Positions 51,601-62,346 of a stretch of DNA of 64,000 nt are shown piece after piece. The stretch comes from Theristus sp. LFF4_11. Taxonomy: Eukaryota; Nematoda; Chromadorea; Monhysterida; Xyalidae. Position 1 is the stretch's first letter; every line of letters begins with the position of its first letter. The stretch covers positions 20,258 through 84,257 of the forward strand of contig JASANC010005246.1 in NCBI GenBank assembly GCA_030248135.1, given 5' to 3'. The notes beneath the pieces were generated by a model. It worked only from the letters and a program-made list of their open reading frames with translations. It made no database searches and was not told the origin of the DNA. A program made the position numbers and the translations under genes.

Positions 51601-53373
51601 CCGTGCTTTTCTAGTGTCTCATGGGACGTTTCAATAATCTTAGCTAAAAAGCCACGAGACGAAGAACTACTTCTTGTCTATATGAAAATGAAACATTTTG
51701 CATGTTCATTTTGTATATCGCAAATTATCGTGAGCCAATAAAGGCCAAAAAGTCAATAACGGTTGCTAACTTTTTAATTGCTTGCATTTCCTTTTTTCAC
51801 AGTGGACGACAGTCGTGCTCACCAGGTGCAGTTGATCTGCAACGGTCAAAAGTTGACGTTGATCATTGATGACGGCCAAGCGCGTTCGGTGTTGAACGAG
51901 GGCAAACGAACGCAGTTCCGCCTGAGCAACAAGCAGCCGCTCTACCTGGCTGGCGTGCCAACGGCTGTCGCCGACGTCGCACTCGACAATTTTCATTTGC
52001 GCGGCGCCGAAAGTTTTGACGGTACCGAACGCTTCAGTCGTTTACCGTCAGCCAACAGTTGTTGCGCCATTTATGCACCGTGTGGCACTTTAACCTGGCA
52101 TGCTGATTAGCTGCGCCGAGCCTGCTTAAACCAATCAGAGAGCCCAATTCAAATGCAACCAATCCGCTGGTTGCATCTGATCTGTTGTCAGACCTTGTTG
52201 TTTCTGCAACATGTCACACAATCACAAATGCATCAACTTGACCCAATGCAGGCTGTTTCTCGGATGTGTGGGTGAACGATCAACCGATGGATATGGCCGC
52301 ATCACGTTGGACGGGCAAGGTGACAGCCGGCTGTGCGGAGGCACTGGACGTTTGCCACGAGCATCGCTGTGCGCACGGCACGTGCCTGCCAGACGCACGC
52401 AACACGTTCGCGTATACGTGCTCGTGTGCCACCGGATGGCACGGACAGTTCTGCGATCAACGTTCGTTCGCTTCGCTTGATATTGCTTGACAAAAGACGC
52501 ATTCAGATACAAAATAGCGACTCCGAGGTCCTGATCTTAAAACAGACGCTGCTTGTGACAATGCAGGTGTTATAGCAGGCTGACTTTAGACCAAAATTAT
52601 GGTTGGCGCAGATCAGTTGTAAGGAGAAACAGAAAAAATCAGAAGAATCCTAATCATAAAATGTGTGAGTTATGCGGCACGTTTCGTTGCGCATCGTCAA
52701 AATGGCAGTTGTTCTCTTGTGCTCTCATTTCTCGGTCCGTCCGGCAGCAATGGTAGTTTGTCCATTATTGCTGCTGCAAACTATGAACCGTCTGCGTGCA
52801 CCCCAGTTAGCCACGGTTGTAACGTTGCACAGTCGCCAGCGAACGAACACACAGGCTTTATGAGCGAATATGATTTTTTATTTTGGTCCCGGGACTCAAT
52901 GCGCACATAGATGGGTAAGCAGTCTCATGCACGACGCGGGAATTCAAAATTGGCAAACGGATCCGAGTCCCCTAAATAAGGCCGGGTCACTTAGGCTATT
53001 CTGAATTACCAGATAAAGATTGAAGCTAGTTTCCTTTCACGTGCACAACCGCACTGCGTCGCAGGTCTTAAAGAAAAGAGCATACGAACGCACAGGCACG
53101 GAGTACTGCGTGAAGCGTCGCACGCACACCGTGTACCGCACCGCCGACGGCTGTCGGACACGCCGCCCGGTGAAGAACGGCCAGTGCGAGGGCTGGTGCG
53201 GCGACCGCTGCTGCACGCCCATTCGCACCAAGCAACGCCGCCTGCGTCTCGCGTGCCCGGACGGACGCACCGAGCGTCAGCTGGTGACGATCGTGCGAAA
53301 GTGCGCCTGCAAGGCAAACTGTGTCGCCGCAGAGCCGTTCAATATTCGACGATGGCGATATCGCCGTAGTTGA
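36642..53373 (+). CDS. slit: Slit, secreted axon-guidance ligand of Robo
   Basis: Thirty-six exons, about 1518 residues: 36642-36850, 36974-37045, 37331-37402, 37513-37584, 43953-44024, 44117-44188, 44265-44336, 44484-44601, 44802-44928, 45139-45211, 45293-45364, 45451-45522, 45606-45677, 45807-45878, 45952-46023, 46359-46522, 46808-46912, 47240-47360, 47473-47544, 47787-47858, 48183-48254, 48428-48499, 48631-48800, 48976-49180, 49254-49325, 49399-49545, 49634-49789, 49864-50115, 50269-50502, 50576-50669, 50759-50884, 51116-51323, 51463-51585, 51803-52021, 52252-52461, 53030-53373. The order is signal peptide (about 1-26); four leucine-rich domains, each with Cys-rich caps (to about 916); six EGF repeats (about 925-1190); a laminin-G domain (about 1205-1345); a seventh EGF; and a C-terminal cystine knot ending in CACKANC plus a basic tail. 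The second leucine-rich domain (about 280-494) is the Robo-binding one in the family. PRTSPC at about 1139-1144 matches the processing site of vertebrate Slit2. Uncertain points: exon 4 lacks an AG acceptor (TTTCCG before 37513), and the last exon's acceptor at 53029 is chosen by phase. Sixteen exons are exactly 72 nt. Confidence 0.96.
37585..43952. other. 6.4 kb Slit intron 4, nothing recognisable
   Basis: This is by far the largest intron of the gene, between two 72-nt repeat exons of the first leucine-rich domain. It has short ORFs on both strands (longest about 160 residues at 39886-40374) without domains, and no further repeat exon. Long early introns often hold enhancers, but I see no specific site. 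Confidence 0.6.
46933..47140 (+). mobile_element. tRNA-derived SINE in Slit intron 17
   Basis: A polymerase III A-box-like TGGCCTGGTGG (46941-46951) and B-box-like GGATCGAGCCC (46984-46994) are spaced as in tRNA genes. About 100 bp of unrelated body follows, then an AAC-rich tail near 47105-47135. The tRNA-like part does not fold cleanly as a working tRNA by eye, and the body plus tail fit a SINE. It lies in the sense orientation of the host gene. Confidence 0.55.
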
Positions 53374-53941
53374 GAAGCACCAAAATGTTTCGTTTTTTTA
53401 GAAAAACTGAATACAATACACAATGTGTATGTTGTCCCTCCCACAGTTTGACGGTATTGTATCTCGTGTTTGAATCAGGTATCTTAAGAATCACCGTTAT
53501 TCAAAAAAGGTGTGAAGCAGGTTTGTTTCAAGTGCAAGAGATTCAGGTTTGAGAACGGTTTATTTTTAAACGTATTGTAAATCGCACCATTTTTCAAATA
53601 ACTTCGTTTTCCGAGGTCAAAATCTCGTTTTACCAACTTCGCTGCATGTGGTACAAAAATGTACATAAAGTGCATAAGTTTTTTTTTCAAAGTAGCCATT
53701 GTTGGTGTTGAACTGAATGACCTATTTTTTCAAACGTGTCCCACTGACATGACGTCATGTGCCGCAAAATTTGCGTTTGTCGTTCACAGCAAACCAGACT
53801 TTCCGTTTAGCCGATTTCTTCCCGCAAACAAATGGTGAATGTCGAATCAGTCACACCAAACTGACATTTTAGTGCCTGTATCTATATACTTTGACAAACG
53901 GGCGTTTTGAAAGCAAATGACGTTTAGTCTGGACACGTTTG

Positions 53942-53947
53942 AATAAA
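53942..53947 (+). promoter_or_regulatory. candidate poly(A) signal for Slit
   Basis: AATAAA about 570 bp past the Slit stop codon; a second hexamer follows at 54208-54213. Position only. Confidence 0.4.
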
Positions 53948-54240
53948 TCTACAATACTCATTGTACAAAACCTTGAAAAATTAAAACCGTCTGGTACTTT
54001 TTGGTTTCAGTCATGCGTTTTCATCACATCTGCACAACTGTTACTCGTTTATAGTCAAACCATTTTTGTAAACTTTTGTAAACTAGAAAAACAAAAAGAT
54101 AGATTGGTGCTCTCTGTGATTTGTTCCAATTTATTTGATTTGACTGAGTGAATCTACTGATTTTTTTCATGTTGTTAAGTAACTGACGAAATGTTCAGAA
54201 ACCCAAAAATAAAATTAAAATGGTTTTAGATAGCTACCAG

Positions 54241-54246
54241 TTTATT
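54241..54246 (-). promoter_or_regulatory. candidate poly(A) signal for transporter 1
   Basis: TTTATT on the plus strand, about 175 bp past the transporter stop codon on the minus strand. Confidence 0.45.
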
Positions 54247-54419
54247 TTTGTCAACCAAAAAACAACGCTTGGTATCACAGGAAAATTTTGAAAGAAGAAA
54301 GCCTAAAATAATGCCCTTAATTGGGTGGAACATGAGAATGTTTTGCAATACTTTTGCGATGCATTTCGCTTGAAATACAATAGTTGCCGTTGCTGTGCTC
54401 TGGTCGAGTGTCGCACAGA

Positions 54420-57400
54420 TCACGGCGATGCATTCGAGGTGTCATCAGTGTGATTTGCGTCGTGCTCGCATTTGCTGAGTTTGTTCAACAGCGCGACACT
54501 CGTCTCCGTCTGCTCGGTGTCACGCCTTCGCGGGTCGCCGTCAATTTTAATTTGAATTCGATTCTGAGCGTCCGTGGCGTCGTCGTTGAGTTCATCATCG
54601 TTGTCGTCATCATCCTCTTCTTCTTCTTCATCGTCGTCTCCATCTCCATTCTCCCAGGCTGCCACCCGTCTCAGTGGGAAACCGATGAGCCCGCTGAACG
54701 CCACTGTGGCGCCCATCGCAATGAATGACACCGTGTACGAGCCAGTTACGTCATACAAAGTGCCTGCAGTGTCACGTCACTCGTGACGATGTCGTTATTG
54801 TGATGTCAATTCAGTCAGATTCGTGCTTCATACGCCCACAGCTCTGGCATTTGACTATGAACATTTTGGAAACCAACCGTCGATAGTGCAACTGTAACTG
54901 TTCTATACCCTTCTCGGTCCAGTTGTTGAGCAACTTCTCTCAGAGATGGAATGTTTGACGACGATTTCCGAGCGACACTCAAAACCTCAACAAAATGTCA
55001 CCTGCGAGTGGAGCGCCGACGAGCGCTGCAACCCCCATAAACAACATCAGAAAGCCAAACGCGGTGGAAAGACGCTCCAGGCCGAGCAGTTCGACGCAGA
55101 TGATTGAGCGCAGTGATGCGAAGCAAGCTGTGCAACCAGGTTTACTTTACTGTTTTAATCAGACGCTTATTTGCAGCTTATTTGCAGCATTTCTTCACTG
55201 TTTTACCGGTGGTGCAGCCAAACACGAGGCAGTACACGCAGAACATCCAGTACGAAGTGAAGAACGGCACCAGCATCGTCGCAACGCCGCCGACGGTCAG
55301 CGCGACGTTGTTGATCACAAGTGCGTCAAGCTGTGGACGGTCGGACAGCCAGCTGAACAAGCACCATGCAATGTGCAGCGTACACTCGACTGAAAAAAGG
55401 CCGATGCTTGTTTGTGTAGTCGGAACGTACCCGCAAAAGACTCGAGCGAAAATGTTGACGATGCCGAGAATGGAGATGAGCAACGCGGCCTGGTCGGGCG
55501 CATGGCCGACCGACTGAGCGGCACGCGCGAGAAACACGAACGGCACAAAGAAGCCGCTCATGGTCAAGAAGCCGCTGACGGCAAGCATCAGAAACGACGG
55601 AGACTTCAGCAGTCGCACGTCTATCATTGCCCGCAAGCCGTGCAACAGTGACTGTTTCCAGGTCAACGCTGGCTCCTCAGCTTCTTGTAAACTGAGCATC
55701 GACAGAGCTGTCACGACTGAAATCGAGAACAATGCTTGTACACAGGTGAGGTCGAACCCAGGCTAATCTGTGGATCCGTGAATGTTCACGAAACCATCGG
55801 CATGGCATTTACCTTTTTTCGGCTGCCTGATCACCAAGCTCGCCACTGAGCCGGGATAGAAAATGTCCAAGCGAGACAGCGGGCGATTCAGCGACGCGAC
55901 CGTCTCGCGACTTGCCATTCGATAAATGTCCTTGGAATGAAGCATGGAAATGAAAATGTACATGGTGCACAACAACAAAGAAAGAAATATGGTGTGTTTG
56001 ACGTGAACGTTTTGTTACATTGCTTGACAACGGTGACTGCGCCACGGTGAGTCGTGAGCGAGCACTCAGTGTGTGCAGCTCAAGCGACGACTTGAAGGGC
56101 ATCGTTTGATATTGCGAGCGTTCGCTCTTGCTGCCCGTGTATCGCTGACCAGACGACGAAAACCTGCAGTTGTACACGAATTCAACAAAGTGGTACTGTA
56201 CATACTCAGTTTCTTGAATTGAGTTGTGTCTGTGTGTGATGATTCTTTTTTCATGGCAGTATTTACAACACTTTCTTGTGTTTATCTAGCGTAAGTGCTT
56301 CGCTGAGATTAAAATATCTCATTATTTATTTTTAGGTTGTTAGGTCCTGCGACTCTTGACTTCCTATCTATGCGTTCGTTGAGTCGAAGAACTACGTAAA
56401 AACCACGGTGCCAAAATTCAAGATTTCCGTGCCGTTCAATGAGAATGCCCTTTTGCACATGTGGACTCTTGTGCGTCTCCTGCGGCACGAGTGACGATCG
56501 ACGTTGGTCGTCCTCGGACCGTTCGGACACTTTCGTCTCGGACGCTTCATCATGCGCCGCCGAGTGCAGCACAGTGGGAGGCTCTTCGGCGACGGCGTGC
56601 CGATACGAGTCGGCGATGGCCGGCTCCGGCTGCTGGCTGACGCTCGCTCGCTCACGGACGCCGTCTGGATTCAGTGACACCGCGGACGGCTTCGACTCTC
56701 GTTCGCACAGTCGCTCGGCAGTGCTCTTGCGTTGCGTGTCGCGCGACTCCTGCCGCTTGAGCGCAAGCTGTGCAACCTGCAAACAGCATCAGCGAGTGCA
56801 CGCAATCAATGCTTCTCAGTGTTGGCCACACCGCTCAATAGAACGTTTTTCGCGTTTTTCATATCTCAAAAAGCTACATGTCCGCATTTTCGTATTTTCA
56901 AATGAGTTGGACGAAATAAGTTCCGATTCATTTGTTTTGTTTTACATGAAGCGATCAGCAACTGAAAGTGTTGTTAGCTGTGCAAGATAACCGTATGTGT
57001 TTCCAGGACACATGACGTCATTTCAATGACGTACACACCTTGTCGATCTGCTGCTGCGTCGGCTCCAACGGGCGGTAGAGCGCTGAGCAGACGAGCAAAT
57101 TCAGCGCCGCTCCAGTGACCAAGAGCAGCGTCTGCTGCCAGTTGTACTCAGATTGAAAGTAACTGATGATCGGTGCGAACACGAACATGCCTGAATCAAG
57201 GTGAGCAACAACTGTGCCAGAAGTACAGAAAGATAAAAGCACCCGTGAACAAATGGCTGTAGTTGCACAGACCAATGCCAGAGCCGCACACTGCAATACC
57301 GGTCGCGAGCGCACGTTTGTCTTTGAAGTAATAGCTGACGATGACGATGCTCGGCAGGAACACCATGCCGAAGCCGGTTCCTAATAAAATTGAATCACGT

Positions 57401-58250
57401 TGAAAACACGTGATCGAACATGTGAACAACTGTGAAAACACACCTTGAAGTGCAAAAGCTGAGAAGTGAGCGAACCTCCCATAATGCCGAACGTGAAGTA
57501 GAGAACGTACAAATTTGGCGCCGCCAGGCTGATCAGAAAGCCAGCCACTGTCAGCAGCGTGCCAGCCATCGCAACCTTGCGACACCCAAAGTAGTTGGCC
57601 ATGGCGCTCACAAGCGGGCCTGACAGCAACATCATCAATGGACACTTAGTGCAGGGAATGTTTGATAAAAAAAGACAGAACCGAATTTTTCAAAAAAAAA
57701 AACAAATTGATATGGTGTTTATTGAAATGAGAACGGACTGACCTGTGAGCAAGTAACAGCCAGTGAGCAAGGACACCGTCCACGCGGTTGCGCCACTGCT
57801 GGCGTTGTAGTACGTCTCCCAAGCAGGCGCAAAGCCCTGGCCGGCCGTGTACAGCACGCCGTCGACGATGCAGTTCGCAAAGAACGACGCACAAACGATC
57901 ACCCAACCGAAGCCGCCATCCGGTGGCTCGACAAGACCCGCTTGCTACAATAATTGACACAAAATTCGAAGTCCGGTTTTGCAAACGATGCAACTTTACG
58001 GAGGGTTTCAATACAAAAATGAATAAAAAAAGTTTGCGATTTCAGACGTCACCTGCAACTCCGTCTCAAACTCGAGATCCTCAGTGTGCATGCGTTGCGC
58101 GTCCGTGAGCTCGCCAATGAGCACGTCCATCGCGGTTGATGTTGTCTGCCTGCGGTCGCCCATTGACGTGCCAGTGCCATTGGTGCTCGTTGTCAGTTGT
58201 CTCTTCAGGCTCATTGTACGCTGTGGATCTTCGTCTTCGTTGACATTCAT
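54420..58250 (-). CDS. SLC16-type monocarboxylate transporter (transporter 1)
   Basis: Twelve exons: 58250-58053, 57944-57743, 57619-57476, 57380-57243, 57190-57039, 56776-56361, 56163-56019, 55930-55813, 55716-55431, 55352-55207, 55127-55002, 54763-54420; about 804 residues. Twelve membrane helices of the major facilitator fold are expected. The family signature PPDGGFGWVIV opens helix 1, and YYFKDKRALATGIAVCGSGI marks helices 4-5. VFCGWLSDRPQLDALVINN and ALVGAPLAGTLYDVTGSY lie in the C-terminal half. The helix 6-7 loop is very long (exons 6-8, about 225 residues), polar and Ser/Glu-rich. The C-terminal tail has a run of about 20 acidic residues. SLC16 members move lactate, pyruvate, ketone bodies, thyroid hormone or aromatic amino acids; the substrate cannot be told here. 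Exon 3 and exon 10 acceptors were placed at AGs inside longer open frames because only these keep phase and conserved sequence. The exon 6 donor (GTCAAG at 56360) is the least certain. Confidence 0.92.
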
Positions 58251-61200
58251 GATTCAACAATTGTCTCGATCGGACGTATGATGTATTTACTCAGTATGAT
58301 TGTCGTCGTCTTATTCTTATAGAAGGTTGTCGTCCTTCGAGAAGGACGGTTTTGCTGATGCAAACGTTTCGCCGTCTATTTTCGATACGGCGTAAATTTG
58401 TTCAAACGCATCGTCTTTTGCACTTTTGTGAAGCGCATAACAAAGCTCAAATGCCTCAGAACTATGTACAAAGTGTTTTTCAATACACTGCTATTTTAAG
58501 TTTTAGTTATCAGGCGTTGGGGGAGCAATTTGAAGAACGTTGTTTGAAAGCACAGAAACACTCTGTTCCCGTCGTTTTTTGGGTGCGGTGGGGTAGTGTG
58601 TTTCGAACGGATGGCAGGATAAGAATAAAAAAAACACTTGAAAAAGTAAGCTTGTTTCAGAATAGCCCAAACGGATTTATTTCACAAAAAAACAAATGGC
58701 ACGTGTGCTAATGTAAACAAAAAGGTGCACCTTATCAGAAAGAATTGACATTACCAGCTCTTTTTGCCACCTGGCCGTACACTTCAAACATCAATTTCTG
58801 CACAAACTACTTCAAAGTGACAGATTTTCAGATAAGAAAACAAAAACGTCACTGCGTTGTTTCATCCAAAAAAATGCGTTAAAAGAATAGAAGACGAAAT
58901 TACACAGCAAAAACAATATTTTCAAAAATCAAATTCCAGAAATATCTCCAGCTTGTACACATGTTTACAGCGGTTTAAAATCAATACGAAGCGAAGAACG
59001 GACGACAACAACAGAATGAAGAGCAGTTGTTGCTTTTTTCAAGCCTCTATCAGTTTGCACGACATGTCACGTATATGTAGGTATGTATGCTGCTACAATG
59101 CAGCTGGCTGTTGGTTTACTGAGCCGAGAACTAAAATGAAGACCACCTAACGGGTAAGAATAAAAATGATGAAATCTAGCACAAAAATTTGTTCTTTTCA
59201 GGAGCAACACAGATGTTTTTTTGAACACGCAAAATACCTGGAACAAAAAAGGACACTAACGATGCAACAGCACATTCGCATATTTTATCTAAAATGCAAA
59301 AAAAGCTCCGGGATCTCTAAACAACTTGAAAAGCTGATTGGGCATTTGCGATTTTTTACTGCTGTTTGTATTGCAGAACCATGGCTTGCATGAGCAATAG
59401 CAGTTTGATGAAACCATCATTTCATGTTGTGACCACGCGACGCACGCAAAACAGGGGCAATGAGCCAGCAAGCCCAGATTGTTCATCTATGCGCCCATTA
59501 TTCACCAGAATTTCATTTCACTGCTGCCGATCTAGCTATTCATGTTTACCGTCACATGAGGCTTTGAATAACAATGTGCCATGTGTAACAAAATTGAAAT
59601 AAACACAAACAAAAAGGAGCGTGAGTAAGCAACAAGTAATACTGTGTGAATGAATGACGGCCATTCACAGCGGCGCGACATTCTGCACACTGCACTGCAA
59701 CCAATCAACGCGACGAATTCCAATGCAGCCAATCAATCATAAGCGAATTGACAAACCGTTGATTCAGAATGTTTGAAAACAATAACCTGTTATTGTGACG
59801 TGCGGGGTACTATATTTGCATCAAAGTTTATCTCCATGCCGCCACAACAAAAGGGTCAAAAAAGTGCAGTGCAGAGGCGACAAGACAATCGGTTTCAAGC
59901 TTGTACACCTGCACGGTTGTCGTGGTTACTGCTGATGGTTTAGTCACTATGACCACGCTTTGGCTTTGATCAAGAACAATGCCACTCAAAATATCTTACT
60001 CAATCAGTGATATGTTCTCAAAGTTCTGTACAATGCACGTCCAATTCTGAAATAGCATATGAGTGGGTGGGGTGCGTCGAAACAGCAAACAAGGTGATTT
60101 TTTTAAACTAATGCATTTGTGAACTATTTTTATGAAACACCAAAGATAGAGTGACATGCGCATGCTCGACCACGACAACTTTTTTCGAATCTTTTAAAGA
60201 CAAAAATGATCGGTGATAAGAAAAACATGAAAAATGAAGATACGAAAACAAAACATACTTTAATGATATTACGTCTCATAGATAACACACGCGCAACGAA
60301 GAACGAAAAAAAGCGAGATGCACTTGCGGCATTATTTACAAGCTTTTTATTATCACGAATCACACTTTAAAAGTGGTAAATTATTTAACGTTTTCACGCG
60401 AAAACCGGAATTTTCTGGGTATATTTATTGTTTGCTAAGACCCTACCATGCATAAGTTCTAAATATTACGCATTTACAGATTTTTCTGTCGGACGTTATC
60501 GGTAATTTGAAATGACAGCTTCTTGTTACACATGACATGATTCGATGACCGAACGGAAAGTGGGAACCGACTTGAATATTTGTGGTAAATGGCGAAGGAG
60601 AAAATCGTCAAAAATATAAAATTAGGGAACACCAGAAACCACTGCTGAAAAAAACAGACGAGAGATATGATTGGAATCAACTGCAAATGTCGGAGTTGTT
60701 GCAAAACAGGTTTCACATTTCACGCCATTGGTCATTATTTGCTGATATACGACATAATAAGATCAACCAATAAAACGGCGACTGCAAGTTGTGGAGCGGT
60801 GGAGCAGAGTGTCCTTCACCACAGTCAACCCCAGTGAAAACTTTCAGTTTCAATCGGTGTTTCTGACGCTGTGTTTAGTCGTTACGTTGTTATTTGCATC
60901 CGCTGATTTCAAGTGCGCTTCACTGTCCTTCCATTCATTTCACACTCGGTTTTATTTTGTTTTAAAACATCCCTACACTTTTATGAATAATCGCAAACAA
61001 TTATAAATTGCTTCATTGATCAAATAAAATATATTGCACATTGTTCTTAAGACAAAAAACGCACGGACAAAATGAAAAAAAACATCGGGATTTTCACAAA
61101 AAACGACTTAGATTGGACACCGGTGGACTGAAAATTATGACTGAAACGCAAGAACTGTAAAGCAGCCGATTAAAGCATGACCAAAAAACATTAATCAGCA

Positions 61201-62346
61201 AACCAAATGCAAGGTAAGACTCGATTCAGAAAAATAAAAAAGCAGAATACTATGAGTAAGCATAACATAATACTGTATGCATGAGCATGGCGAGATTATA
61301 TTTCATTGCAGTTCTGAAATGACTAAAAAGTAAAAACCGTAAAATTAAAAGTTTGAGAAGTCGCACTGCAAACAAAAAAGATTCATAACGAAATGAACAA
61401 TGGCAACAAAAGATATTATGAATGAACATAACAATGACCCAAGGACAATCACACTGCAGAATAAACATTGATAAAATCACAAAATCTGAATTTACCTCAA
61501 AAAGCGCATAGAACTTTTGATAATTTGAAAAAAATCGACAACCACAGCGCAGAAGAGCTGCTTTTTAAAATAAGAATTCAAAAAATCAAAGCTCAACAAT
61601 CGCAAAAGCAATTAAAACCATGGAAACCAAAAAAAAACAATTTGGTATTTTTTCTTGAACAACATACGAGACCATCCCTGTCCGGGCAAAACGCACAAAA
61701 TACCGGAAAATGATGAACACAACAAAATAAAAGCACCGTCACACACATCAAAATAAAACTTCCGGACAGGTGAAGAGAGAATTGCGGATAGCATCGGAAA
61801 GTGAGCACAAATTATTTACTATGGTAACAATTTGCACTAATTCAATTTATCCATAATCAGTTGCACTAAAAACAACAGCGTTATGCTTGGGTGAAAACCG
61901 AAACAACTTGAAAGGAAGCATCACAAAGTTTGTGTAAGAGGAAAAACACCGGAAACTAAAAAGTTCACAAAAATATATGTTATATGCACGAATCACACAC
62001 GCAAGCTCATGTACACGGTGTTCCAAAAGCAACACTCACAGTTTCACAACCAGCCCCAAAGGAGAACGACCAACGTATGTGTATGTACATTGTACATAGG
62101 TACTATGTATGCATGGATGGACTGAAGAATTCAAAAAAGTGGGTTAAACCAGGGAAAGACTCGTCTGCCATGGGATCGAATGGTAAATCGTGGTGCAATA
62201 AAAAAAACACAGTACAGTTTGATTGAGTGGATGATCACAACTGCAACAAGTGGCACATTGAAACAGTCGGTGCTCCAGCCGTGAAGCACCGCAAAAATGG
62301 GCAAACGAGCAGAACAGGCGGTTACTAACGAACGGAAAGCATCGAT
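58251..62346. other. 4.1 kb intergenic between two transporters, no gene seen
   Basis: AT-rich sequence with short ORFs, none with a domain or a splice-consistent partner. It should hold the promoter and 5' UTR of transporter 1 and the 3' UTR of transporter 2. Confidence 0.5.

Larger units (their letters stand above)
53374..54419. other. convergent intergenic region between Slit and transporter 1
   Basis: About 1 kb of AT-rich non-coding DNA between two convergent stop codons. It holds a plus-strand AATAAA at 53942-53947 (another at 54208-54213) for Slit and a minus-strand one at 54241-54246 for the transporter. Confidence 0.6.

Noticed and set aside
52665..52910. Possible additional EGF exon of Slit before the cystine knot
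   Set aside because: No Cys spacing of an EGF in any frame; the intron can be closed by phase with the acceptor at 53029.
54384..54786. Plus-strand Ser-rich ORFs opposite the last transporter 1 exon
   Set aside because: Shadow of the acidic tail and helix 12 on the minus strand.
55315..55548. Apparent phase conflict between transporter 1 exons 9 and 10
   Set aside because: Resolved by the acceptor at 55353, which restores VFCGWLSDRP; not a frameshift or pseudogene.
57196..57645. 149-residue minus-strand ORF overlapping transporter 1 exons 3-4
   Set aside because: Out of frame with the conserved transporter sequence; an AG at 57620-57621 gives an in-phase junction, so no frameshift is needed.
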